This document shows positions 36,259 to 45,817 of a stretch of 64,000 nucleotides of DNA, in pieces. The DNA lies in the NCBI RefSeq assembly GCF_040545875.1, contig NZ_JBEPMR010000001.1, one strand, 5' to 3'. Position 1 is the stretch's first letter; each line of letters starts with the position of its first letter. The position numbers and the translations under genes are program-made. This DNA is from Faecalicatena_A orotica. Lineage in GTDB: Bacteria > Bacillota > Clostridia > Lachnospirales > Lachnospiraceae. The notes below the pieces were generated by a model. That model saw only the letters and a list, made by a program, of their open reading frames with translations. It was not told where the DNA came from and did no database searches.

Positions 36259-36322
36259 CTTTCCATCTCCTCTACAATACTGTGTGCAAACAGATCTTCA
36301 TAAAATTTGATAGTATTATTGT

Positions 36323-36957
36323 TTACAGATGCTTATTCAACACCAGTTTCTGTTCTATGCCATTTTTATAAATGTACAGCCTCCTGTTCCTATCAAATAT
36401 CGGATTAGCATCATGTATAATACTATGGTGATTTGGACATACAATCAGCTGATTACTTGCATTATTATTCAGACTCGTTACAAGTAATCAATGTGATGTG
36501 CCTCTGCAATATGTAAACCATACTTTTCTCCTATTAACTGCCCACAAATTTGGCACCGATAGTTATAGAGTAATTTTAGATTATCTCCTATTTTCTTATT
36601 TAGTTTTCGGATTTTAATAATTCGTTCAGACTCCAAAATAGTGGATTTGCCATCCGCTACATCGTAATTAAACTCTGCCTCTAAAATACGCTCTTTCTGA
36701 CCTAAAACTACCTGTTTCAATGTAGCAATATCTTATCTGAAGCGTATCCTTTTTTCGTTTAAATTTGGGGGCATAATTTACATTTGTTATTTTCACTTTT
36801 TAAGAGTGTCCGTTAAGATATAATGTGATATCTTTTGATTCGCCTCTCTTTAGGAAACGCCCCATAATTTGACCAAAAACGACTTGGTTGTCAAAAGGCA
36901 GGGTGAGTCCTTCATTAAGCAACGACCAATCGACTTCTTTTTTGTAAACATAATTTT
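36323..36957 (-). pseudogene. HNH endonuclease pseudogene
   Basis: Three minus-strand frames together restore one protein. The N-terminal part reads VDWSLLNEGLTLPFDNQVVFGQIMG (about 36820-36957), interrupted by TAA at 36800-36802. The central part has a CQIC zinc knuckle and HHIDYL (36478-36720). After a frameshift near 36480 the tail NNNASNQLIVCPNHHSIIHDANP ends at 36323. The CxxC...HH...CPNHH pattern is the HNH nuclease core, common in modification-dependent restriction. At least one stop and two frameshifts make it inactive unless these are assembly errors. Confidence 0.8.
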
Positions 36958-37094
36958 CAGTTATTATAAAAGATCACTTCCTTAAGATTTGCTTGATATA
37001 GTAATGAGTGAACATGAAAGTATCAATATTTTCTGCCGACATTTTCATGGATTATTACCCCTGCTTATTTCAAATTTCCAAACCAAATAGAATT

Positions 37095-37532
37095 TTATCG
37101 TTCTGACATATATTTTTGTATTTCATCTGGAGTCAGTTTCCGTATCTGTGTATTTTCATATTCTCTGTATTCTTCGATAGCGAAAACAGGTGCCATACTT
37201 TCACACGTTTTTCCCTTATTCTTTTTTAGATATAACTGCAAATCTTCGCTGCCCGCAAAGATTTTGTATGAAAGTCTGCCATTATCACTTCTAATCTCAT
37301 AAATACCACACGGCTTTTTCATACTGTAATCAGCGGTTCGCAAATACAATTTTGCAATTTCCAGTGACTTAAAAGGAAAATTCCACCGCTGCAATCCTCT
37401 TTTAGGATCATGTTCAATACAAATACACCGTCCACAGGTTCCGCATATGTACTGGGTATGATTTTCCAAACAATCAATCGGATTTAATAATGGAGTTATT
37501 CTATTTTCATCTACATAACATTCAATACACAT
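37095..37532 (-). CDS. Cysteine-rich protein of unknown function
   Basis: 145 residues. Paired cysteines near the N-terminus (CIECYV, CLENHTQYICGTCGRCICIEHD) form a probable zinc-binding cluster, followed by an alpha/beta region (YEIRSDNGRLSYKIFAGSEDLQLYLKKN). I do not recognise a named family. GAGGGAATG precedes the ATG. It lies between two pseudogenes in accessory DNA. Confidence 0.55.
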   Translation of the reverse strand: MCIECYVDENRITPLLNPIDCLENHTQYICGTCGRCICIEHDPKRGLQRWNFPFKSLEIAKLYLRTADYSMKKPCGIYEIRSDNGRLSYKIFAGSEDLQLYLKKNKGKTCESMAPVFAIEEYREYENTQIRKLTPDEIQKYMSER

Positions 37533-37609
37533 ATCGTCATTCCCTCTTTTTTATAATTCTGACTTGACTATTTCTTTCTTAATTTCATATAGATCAAATT
37601 ATCTTTCAA

Positions 37610-37755
37610 CTATAAAGTCTTTGTGCCTTTATCGTAATCAAAGGCAGGGCATATAACTCCGTAACTTGCAGATAAAAATCTCTCGTATATTCTGCAACTG
37701 TCTTTCAAAGTATTTCTCTTACTGTGCCAAAGCTTCAATATATAGAAATCATCAA
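37610..37755 (-). other. Possible coding remnant
   Basis: A minus-strand frame of about 48 codons with protein-like composition (RIYERFLSASYGVICPAFDYDKG) runs without a start to TAG at 37610-37612. No family recognised; it may be debris or chance. Confidence 0.25.
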
Positions 37756-37769
37756 ATCACTCTCCAATA

Positions 37770-38424
37770 CTATTTATTATCTGTTTTTTGCTCTAACATT
37801 TTAATTGAATTCAAATAATCTGCTTCTACATCACTAATCGTACATGCCTTATACTTTTTGTACTCATTTGTTGCCTTATCGACCGCCTGCTGATGAGATA
37901 CACTGCCATTTCCCTGTAAAAGCTGTTCTCCACTCATCGTCAGGATTCGATCCAGATGCTCTGCCCAATCCTTCATTGTCATAGTCTGCTCCCGTTCTGC
38001 CTGTCGTTCCGCAAAATCAAGATATCCAGACACCAATTGTGCCATTGCTCTTAACTCTTTTTCATCCAAATAATTTTTTGCAACTACAGCTTCTTTTAAA
38101 TCATGTATTCCTTTAAGATATTTGTAGCCCATATACGGAACTGGGTTCCACGTTTTGACTTCACTCGATATACAACGGAGATAATCACGTCCAAATTATA
38201 AAACTCTACTGGCTTGTCTGAATTTGCACATTGCCTTCTTTCGTAAGTTCACCTTCTTCAAAAATATTTTTTATATGCTTTGATATAACAGAACGATCTC
38301 TTTGAAACAGCTCTGCCATCTGGGCTTTTGACCACCACACTGTATCACCGTCAAATGTCGTTTCAATATTTGCAAGTCCATCTTCTGTAGAATAAATAAT
38401 AATATTTGATTTTCCTACATCCAT
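37770..38424 (-). pseudogene. RhuM family pseudogene with internal deletion
   Basis: The N-terminal part (38206-38424) has IIIYSTEDGLANIETTFDGDTVWWSKAQMAELFQRDRSVISKH, the winged-helix start of RhuM proteins. The frame then shifts into EFYNLDVIISVVYRVKSKRGTQFRIWAT (about 38115-38210). The C-terminal part (37770-38132) resumes at NYLDEKELRAMAQLVSGYLDFAERQAER. Compared with the intact copy at 59545-60534, more than 100 residues are missing in the middle. It is a degraded paralog, not a functional gene. Confidence 0.85.
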
Positions 38425-38856
38425 ACGACAATTCTTCCTTCAAAAATCCAAACCCATCATAATGCTTTTAGATAGGTTTGGACACAGTTATTATGTTTAA
38501 TAATATCATGCAGCCTGTTCATATTCAAGTTGGAAACATTCACAGTCAAAACCACCGGCTTAGCCCGTTTAAAGTCGCCTGCGACGAGAGGGCAGGCTTA
38601 TTGGCTGTTTTACATTACGGCTCCCAGCCTATCAGCGTAGTGATAGGCTGGGGAATGAACCAATGTCAGTTAGTTAAGGATGGGGCTGGGCAGACCTAAA
38701 CTTACGATTCCCTATAATCAGGAGAAGATGGGTGATATAAGTTGGGCATCAGATGCTGTTTTGCGCCTCCCAATAAAGACCGATTTTTTTCAGGGTATGG
38801 CAAATAGACGGATAGACATCCGCCTCAAAATACTTTATACTATTAGTGTTGTGTTT
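38425..38856. other. Non-coding stretch next to the IS4 remnant
   Basis: No convincing gene on either strand. It contains an 11-bp perfect hairpin, CCAGCCTATCA (38624-38634) with TGATAGGCTGG (38641-38651), and probably the outer end of the truncated IS. I could not identify its terminal inverted repeat. Confidence 0.5.
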
Positions 38857-38890
38857 GTCAGCTTTATGCAAAACGATAAGTAAAGCTGAC
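38857..38890 (-). terminator. Hairpin at the end of the IS4-type transposase
   Basis: GTCAGCTTTA (38857-38866) pairs with TAAAGCTGAC (38881-38890), overlapping the transposase stop codon. Confidence 0.55.
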
Positions 38891-39290
38891 CGGAACTCGG
38901 AACCTATGCTGGCGGGCATATTTCCGATCGGGCCTGATAGGGAGGGTATTCTTTTCTATCAGGCTTTCTATTTCTGGCGGGGATTCCCCATTGTGAAGGC
39001 GCAGGAAATAATGGCAGGCCTTGTATGCAGCGGAGTAATTCACTTGAAGCTGGTATTTCCTGCCTCTGCGGCTGATAACCACATGCCCTGTAATGATCGA
39101 ACAGAAGTTATACAAAAGAAGCCGCGCCCATACTTCCATTTCAATGTACTCACGTTTCTTGGAATGAAAATTTACGGCTCCAATCACGTGCTTGAGTTCC
39201 CGGAAGGAGGTTTCAATCCCCCATCTGAGATGATAAAGGAACATCACTTCATCAACCGGAAATTCTTCAGACGGCAGATTTGTAACAGTC
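38864..39290 (-). pseudogene. IS4 family transposase, C-terminal remnant
   Basis: About 140 residues survive, including YHLRWGIETSFRELKHVIG, the Y-x2-R-x3-E-x6-K signature carrying the catalytic glutamate of IS4-type DDE transposases, and a natural-looking C-terminus. The N-terminal two thirds are absent: at about 39290 the sequence passes directly into a phage primase in another frame. It is an inactive remnant left by insertion followed by deletion. Confidence 0.88.
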
Positions 39291-40813
39291 TGCGCCAAGT
39301 ACCGTCATCAGATGCCCCCACCTTTGGCAAATGATTGGTGTAAAGTACAACGGTATGTGTAGGCTTGAACGCATGGGGCTGTTTATATTTCTTCTCTGCA
39401 TGAATCATGTCCGTGGAGCAAAGCTTTTTTAATACCGATGTGGAGAGATGTGTTCCCTCTTCCAGTTCCGCTACAATCACAAGTCTCTTGCCCTTAAGTT
39501 CTGCAATCTCCGGCATAACGTTTCTTCGACACCCGGCAGTCAATGTGTCCGCAGACATGGTTCCGGAATAGTTCCCCAGAACTCTTGCAATCGTGTTCCA
39601 AAAAGTAGATTTACCGTTTCTACCTTCCCCATATGCAATGATGAGAGCTTCCTGATAAACCTTGCCGACTGCTGCCAGTCCAACCGTTTCCTGCACATAA
39701 TCCATCAGTTCCTGATTGCCGCAGAAGAAAGTATCCAGTGCATCCAACCACAAATCCTTCCCCTTATCTCCCAGTGAACATTTTGTAATCTTGGTAATCA
39801 AATCCTCTGGATCATGAGGTTGTTCCCCTGCCACACCCTTGGAAATGTCATAAGTGGCATATGGTGTGTTCAGAAGATTTTCATGAGCATCAAAATCATT
39901 GATATCTGTTGCTACCATTGGCTTTGCCGCATTCTGTGTGCTCACAATGTACTTATAATTTCTATATTTGATGACGAATGCCAGATATGCCTTGGCAGAC
40001 ACATATCTCTTAAACTTTTTCTCCAATGTTGCCGGTATCTCTTTTTCCAGTGCTTTCCCACCGGCTTTCACAATTTTCTCCGAGATACCTGCAGCAGTGA
40101 GCACCTGACAGCAGGTTTCAAATTCTTCACGGGCATCCACCAGCTGCATATCCAGAAACTCTTCCACCGCTAGGCTTTGTCTGTATTCCCATAACGCTTC
40201 AACACTCTCCCGGCAAAATGGCTCATGCTGTTGTTGCGGCTTCCTTCCATAATCGGATCCGACTGGAAATCACCATCTTCTTCACCAGCTGTAACATCTA
40301 CCTGCTCCTCAATGGTTTCCCATCCGTCATGCCAGATATATGCCCCTGCGTCCGCACCGAAAATAAATCTGGCCGCATCCAGTGCATTCCCATCAAAGAA
40401 CGGATAGGCTTTCTTGATTGCAACTTTTAATACCGCATACTTCCCTGCATCCGTGATTTCTTCTGTCTCAAAATACACATGGAACTTTGGTCTTGCTGAC
40501 TTTCCACCTTTTTGCTTCATATGATTTCTGCTGAAAGCAATGGCATATGAAACATCCGGGAGCAGTTCATCCAATTTCTCCGGCGTGACCCAATCAGCCG
40601 GATTGTCAGAAAAATCATTATCGCAATCCATCACAACCACATTTGATTTACTGAAATTTGCTATACCGCGGTAGTTTTTCTGGTACTCCGCGCACACGTG
40701 GCAGACTTGACCGCCTCCTGTAGTTCCTCTGCACTCCCCACTTCAACCCTGTTTGGATAAAGACAGTTCTTTGCATCGGAGACCACATTGGCTGTTTGTA
40801 AAACAAAACGCAT
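39291..40813 (-). pseudogene. P4-type phage/plasmid primase-helicase pseudogene
   Basis: It begins at the ATG at 40813 (AAGGAGGGA upstream). One frameshift near 40690 precedes the AEYQKNYRGIANFSKSNVVVMDCDND primase domain. A second lesion at about 40170 (DKA followed by TAG) separates it from the D5-like helicase domain, whose Walker A reads GEGRNGKST and which continues to NHLPKVGASDDGTWRRL. The C-terminus is replaced by the IS4 remnant. When intact it would have primed and unwound element DNA. It diverges from the other replication genes downstream. Confidence 0.85.
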
Positions 40814-40860
40814 CTTGTTCCCTCCTTATAAATTTGTCTTCAAAGGGCAAAAAGACCCTT

Positions 40861-41106
40861 CTCAAAGGTCTTGGTTCCCAAAACAGGCGAATTCCGATAA
40901 AAAGGAAATCTTTCGCTAAATTTTTTATCTCTGGCAGAATCGCTTCCTTTTTATATGGAAAAACAGACACAAAAATTTTCTTCTGCAAAAATCGGAAAAG
41001 CCCGCTATCAGGAACCAAGACCTTTGAGGGGGATAAGACGGAAAAGTAATTTCAAAAAATTTTTTCCTCAGAAATCGGAAAAGCCCGTCATCGGGAACCA
41101 AGACCT
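40861..41106. repeat. Three-copy repeat cluster in the replication-module leader
   Basis: A unit of roughly 32 bases, ATCGGAAAAGCCCG plus six variable bases plus GGAACCAAGACCT, occurs twice directly (40991-41023 and 41074-41106). It occurs once inverted and diverged, and there an 18-base perfect inverted match CTCAAAGGTCTTGGTTCC (40861-40878) pairs with 41011-41028. GATAAGACG also repeats at about 41031 and 41155. The cluster lies between the divergent primase and the phage operon, a usual place for operators or a replication origin. Confidence 0.7.
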
Positions 41107-41240
41107 ATAGATGGGCGAACAACTCCCCTCGGAGAGTGAGGTAAAACGATGAAAGATAAGACGATTTAAAAATTCCTCTGGGACAGTTCCAAAGGCATAC
41201 AGACAAAACAGAATACTGAAATATGAAGGAGAACGACAAC

Positions 41241-41576
41241 ATGAGCAAAATGAGCGAATTGTCACAGGTACTCGATGAGTTAATCTCCTGTGGCGAAAAG
41301 ATGATTGAGACAGCAAATGCTATCAAGAAAATTTTTTCAGCGGATGCCCCTGCTACTGAACCGATATCAGAGGACAAGCCGAAAAAAGCACCTGCTTATT
41401 CTAAGGAAGATGTCAGAGCACTACTTGCCAGAAGAGCAAACGAGTCTGGCGGCCAGTTCAAGGCGCAGGTGAAATCCATTGTCAAGAAGTATGGAAATGG
41501 CGGAAGCCTTACCGATGTTCCGACTGACAGCTATCCAGCCCTCGTCAAAGAAGTGGAGGGACTGACCGATGCCTAA
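41241..41576 (+). CDS. Small phage protein upstream of DUF2800
   Basis: 111 residues from the ATG at 41241 (AAGGAG at 41226-41231). A helical N-terminus (SQVLDELISCGEKMIETANAIKKIFSAD) is followed by a C-terminal SAP/Rho-like helix-extended segment (YSKEDVRALLARRANESGGQFKAQVKSIVKKYG). Proteins of this type sit at the head of DUF2800-DUF2815-polymerase modules in Firmicutes prophages; the role is unknown. It overlaps the DUF2800 gene by 8 bases. It is intact, unlike most of its neighbours. Confidence 0.7.
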   Translation: MSKMSELSQVLDELISCGEKMIETANAIKKIFSADAPATEPISEDKPKKAPAYSKEDVRALLARRANESGGQFKAQVKSIVKKYGNGGSLTDVPTDSYPALVKEVEGLTDA

Positions 41577-42690
41577 ACACGCATACCTCTCTGCTTCCGC
41601 TTCCCACCGCTGGCTCTCATGCCCGCCATCCGCAAAGCTGTGTGCAGAAATCAGGGATGAAGCCCCCCCATATGCCCAGCAAGGTACGGATGCCCATGAA
41701 CTGTGTGAGTATAAAGTTCTCCATGCTTTAGGGGAAGATGTCAAAGACCCGACAGAGAATCTGGATTTCTTTGACGCAAAAATGGCTAACTGCATGGATG
41801 AATATTGCTTCTATGTTATGGAGCAGTATGCAAAAGCAAAGCAATTATGCGAAGACCCAAAAGTGCTGGTAGAACAGAGACTTGATTTCAGCAAATGGGT
41901 TCCGGATGGTTTCGGAACCGGTGACTGCCTGATTGTGGCAGATAAGATTTTACAGATTATTGATTTCAAATATGGTCTGGGAATCCTCGTGGAAGCAGAA
42001 AACAATCCACAGATGATGTGTTACGCATTGAGCGCACTGGATGTCTATGACGGTATCTATGACATAGAAACAGTTGAAATGACAATCTTCCAGCCAAGAC
42101 GTGATAACATCAGCACCCTCTCCATGAAGAAGGAAGATCTGCTCCAATGGGCAGAAACCATTCTGGCACCTACCGCCCAGCTTGCCTACAACGGAGAAGG
42201 CGATTTTCATGCCGGAGACCACTGCCAGTTCTGCAAGGTAAAGGCAACCTGCCGCAAAAGAGCAGAATACAATATGGAACTTGCCGCTTATGATTTTGAA
42301 CTTCCTTCCAAACTGGAAGAATCCGAAATTGCAGCAATCCTTCCGAAAATCGACAACCTTGTTTCCTGGGCAAATGATGTAAAAGACTATGCACTCCAGT
42401 AGGCATTAAGTGGTGTTTCCTATAACGGATTTAAAGTTGTGAAGGGAAAGTCCAATCGTAAGTATACCGATGAAGCTGCGGTTGCATCTGTAGTCACAAG
42501 TAATGGGGATGACCCTTATGAAAAGAAACTTCTGGGAACTACCGCAATGACTTCCCTGCTCGGCAAGAAGAGATTTGAAGAATTATTAGGCGGACTGGTA
42601 GCAAAGCCACCAGGCAAGCCTGCACTTGTACCGGAAAGCGACAAACGCCCGGCACTCAATACAGCCAAAGATGATTTTAATGAAATTTAA
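41569..42690 (+). pseudogene. DUF2800 (Cas4/RecB-like phage nuclease) gene with in-frame TAG
   Basis: The same frame encodes a 277-residue N-terminal part and a C-terminal part from 42403, split by TAG at 42400-42402 (KDYALQ stop ALSGVSYNG). The protein matches DUF2800: LSASASHRWLSCPPSA, QGTDAHELCE, GTGDCLIVADKILQIIDFKYG (nuclease D and K) and a C-terminal Cys cluster HCQFCKVKATCRKRAEY typical of Cas4-like iron-sulfur nucleases. The nuclease core and the cysteines precede the stop, so a truncated protein could fold. A CAG-to-TAG change is the simplest explanation. Confidence 0.85.
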
Positions 42691-42704
42691 GGAGGAAAAA
42701 GAAT

Positions 42705-43268
42705 ATGGCTAAAATGGTAAATCCTACTAAGGTAATCACAGGAGTAAATACAAGACTTTCCTATGCAAATGTATGGGACCCGAAGTCAATCAACGGAGGT
42801 GCAACAAAGTACAGTGTGTCCCTCATCATTCCGAAATCCGACACAAAGACGATTGAGAAAATCCAGAATGCAGTTCAGGCAGCATATGAGGAAGGACAGT
42901 CCAAGCTGAAAGGCAATGGAAAATCCGTTCCGCCTCTTACAGCAATCAAGACACCTCTTCGCGACGGCGACCTTGAAAGACCTGACGATGAGGCTTACAA
43001 AAACAGCTACTTCATCAATGCCAACAGCGCAACTGTCCCTGGCATTGTGGACGCAGACAGACAGCCTATCCGTGAACGTTCTGAAGTATATTCCGGAGTT
43101 TATGCCAGAGCTTCCATCAATCTGTATGCTTTTAACAGCAATGGAAATAAGGGAATCGCATGCGGCTTAAATAATCTCCAGAAAATCCGTGATGGCGAAC
43201 CTCTTGGCGGCAAGTCCAGAGCTGAGGATGATTTTGCAACAGAGGATGACGATGATTTCCTCAACTAA
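42705..43268 (+). CDS. DUF2815 phage ssDNA-binding-like protein
   Basis: 187 residues; AAGGAGG is 10 bases before the ATG. The sequence VITGVNTRLSYANVWDPKSINGGATKYSVSLIIPKSD and the highly acidic C-terminal tail (AEDDFATEDDDDFLN) fit DUF2815, which resembles T7 gp2.5-type single-stranded DNA-binding proteins. The acidic tail usually recruits replication partners. It appears intact although the polymerase downstream is broken. Confidence 0.87.
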   Translation: MAKMVNPTKVITGVNTRLSYANVWDPKSINGGATKYSVSLIIPKSDTKTIEKIQNAVQAAYEEGQSKLKGNGKSVPPLTAIKTPLRDGDLERPDDEAYKNSYFINANSATVPGIVDADRQPIRERSEVYSGVYARASINLYAFNSNGNKGIACGLNNLQKIRDGEPLGGKSRAEDDFATEDDDDFLN

Positions 43269-43343
43269 CCAGTAACCATTACTTATGGGCGGTGGCAAAT
43301 ATACTGCTGCCGCCCTACTTTTATTCAGAAAGGAATTTGCGAT

Positions 43344-43640
43344 ATGATACTGATAGATATTATGAAGAAATTCACAGACACACTTCCACCGGAAGATGTG
43401 GATTTGATTGTCTGCAATATTACAGACACCCTGGACGACAGAGATTTTGAACGTGCCAGATTTTTCAAAAAAGGCACTCCATTATAACATGAATACCGGC
43501 CATGTGGCAGGGATGATATAGAACGCTTTTTAGATCATCTGGCAAATGAACCGACTGCATGGGAACAGGTACCGGAAACCGGTTATTATATCCTTATCTA
43601 CTGCCCTGCAGAAGACCGTGTAGCACCTAAGCAGGATTAA
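43344..43640 (+). pseudogene. Small phage hypothetical gene split by an in-frame TAA
   Basis: AAGGAAT precedes an ATG at 43344. The frame reads MILIDIMKKFTDTLPPEDV... to TAA at 43485-43487, then continues in the same frame as HEYRPCGRDDIERFLDHLA...GYYILIYCPAED to TAA at 43638. Continuation of protein-like sequence past the stop suggests one broken gene of about 98 codons. Family unknown. Confidence 0.55.
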
Positions 43641-43721
43641 GCCGCTGGATTCTCTGTATGTTATTTTAGATCCGGCAGACATTCCTGCATAATAAACGCA
43701 CAAAATCTAAGGAGAAAATCA

Positions 43722-45710
43722 ATGAATATAAGAGAACTGTCAATAGACTTGGAGACCTACAGCGATGTGGACATATCCAAATGCGGTGTGTACAAATACG
43801 CTGAGTCTGATCATTTTGAGATACTGCTCTTCGATGTTTCTGTGGACAATTTGCTTGTTACTGTGTATGACCTTACTGCAGGTGATGTAATCCCTCTGGA
43901 AATCTTAGATGCACTATCTGACGATACGGTAACAAAATGGGCATTCAATGCTTCTTTTGAACGAATATGTTTATCAAACTGGCTACGCAAGCACCATCCG
44001 GAATATTTCAAAAGCTACAATCATAAAGAGGACCCAGTTCATAATTATATGAACCCTGTTTCATGGAGATGTACCATGATATGGTCTGCTTATATGGGAC
44101 TCCCTCTATCTTTGGAAGGTGCCGGGATGGTGTTACGATTACAGAACCAGAAAATGAAGGAAGGCAAGGATTTGATCCGTTACTTCTGCTCTCCCTGCAA
44201 AGCCACCAAAGCCAATGGCGGCAGAACCAGAAATCTTCCTGGACATGCCCCGGATAAATGGGAACTGTTCAAAGCATACAGTGGCAGGGATGTGGAAGTA
44301 GAACTTGCCATCAAGCAGAAACTGTCAAAATTCCCTGTTCCTGATTTTGTCTGGGATGAATAAATTCTTGACCAGGAAATCAATGATCGGGGGATTTTGC
44401 TGGATATGGATGTGGTGGAGAATGCCATTGCTTTTGATGAAAAATCAAAATCTGCACTAATGATTACCATGCAGAATATCACAAATCTTGATAACCCAAA
44501 CAGCGTAGCCCAGATGAAACAATGGCTCTCGGAAAATGGTGTCGAAATGGAAACTCTGGGAAAGAAAGAAGTGGCCAAACTGATTAAATCTCAAGATGAG
44601 TATGACAATGACAGCATAACTGAGGCCCTAAAGCTCCGTCTGCAACTTGCAAAATCATCTGTGAAGAAATACAAGGCAATGCAGAATGCAGTGTGTAAGG
44701 ATGGACGTGCTCATGGGATGTTTCAATTCTACGGTGCCAACCGTTCCGGACGCTGGGCTGGCAGGCTCATTCAATTACAGAACCTGCCACAAAACCATAT
44801 GTCCGATTTGGCAGAAGCACGGGAGTTTGTAAGAACTGGGGATTATGATACCATGCAACTTCTCTATGACGATATTCCGGATGCCTTAAGCCAGCTCATC
44901 CGTACTGCTTTTATCACAAGACCCGGATATAAATTTGTAGTCAGTGACTACTCTGCCATTGAGACCAGAGTGCTTGCACATCTCGCTGGAGAATCCTGGC
45001 GTTCCAAAGTATTTGCAGAACAGAAAGACATCTATTGTGCATCCGCAAGCCAGATGTTTGGTGTTCCTGTAGAAATCATTGTGTAAACTCCCATCTTAGA
45101 CAGAAGGGTAAAATCGCAAACTTGCACTTGGATATGGCGGCTCTGTCGGAGCATTGAAATCTATGGGTGCATTGGAAATGGGATTGACAGAAGAAGAGCT
45201 ACAGCCATTGGTCTACTCTTGGCGAGAATCCACCCCAATGATAACTGCATTCTGGTGGGATGTGGATGCCGCTGTAAAAGCAGCAATCAAGCAACGAACC
45301 ACCATAGAAGTCCGTGGCATCCGTTTCACATATAAAAGTGGTATGCTTCTCATCAGACTTCCTTCCGGAAGAATGCTCATTTATGTGAAACCACGCATTG
45401 GAGAGAACAAATTTGGTGGAGAGTCTGTTACTTATAATGGAGCATTGGTGCCACAAAGAAATGGGAGCGAATTGAATCCTATGGTCCAAAATTTGTGGAA
45501 AATATCGTACAGGCAATTTCCAGAGACCTTCTATGCTATGCCATGCACAATCTTTTAGCTTGGCAGATTTGCGGACACGTCCATGATGAACTTATCATTG
45601 AATGCCCGGAAAACACTGACATGAATGAAATCTGTTCCGTTATGGGAAAATCTCCTGCATGGAGGCCAGACCTCCTAATTCGCGGAGATGGGTACGAGAC
45701 ATCATTTTAA
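43722..45710 (+). pseudogene. Phage family-A DNA polymerase pseudogene
   Basis: Exonuclease part: LSIDLETYSDVDISKCGVYKY (43722-44363). An in-frame TAA at 44361-44363 interrupts it. The polymerase part continues in the same frame with HGMFQFYGANRSGRWAGRLIQLQNLP and VVSDYSAIETRVLAHLAGE (44397-45086). Frameshifts near 45085, 45125 and 45445 then separate the fingers (KIALGYGGSVGAL-like) from the C-terminal HVHDELIIE motif (45495-45710). All polymerase motifs are recognisable but at least four lesions inactivate it. Confidence 0.88.
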
Positions 45711-45730
45711 GAAAAAGACTAGCAAAAAAA

Positions 45731-45814
45731 GATGGGGACTTTCCCTGCCCTGCACTATCAAAAATAGTAGTACTTCCACATTAGTGGTTTTGGGGGCAAA
45801 GAAGTATCCCCATC
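45731..45814. terminator. Weak long-range hairpin between polymerase remnant and hsdR
   Basis: GATGGGGA (45731-45738) can pair with TCCCCATC (45807-45814) over a 68-base loop. A GGGGGCAAAGAAG stretch lies inside. It is the only candidate terminator of the restriction operon seen here. Confidence 0.3.
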
Positions 45815-45817
45815 CTT

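Noticed and set aside
38478..38883. Two plus-strand frames beside the IS4 remnant
   Set aside because: They overlap hairpins and show no protein-like pattern; more likely non-coding IS or flanking DNA.
41569..45710. General recoding of TAG as a sense codon in the phage module
   Set aside because: Other lesions in the same module are TAA stops and frameshifts, which recoding does not explain.
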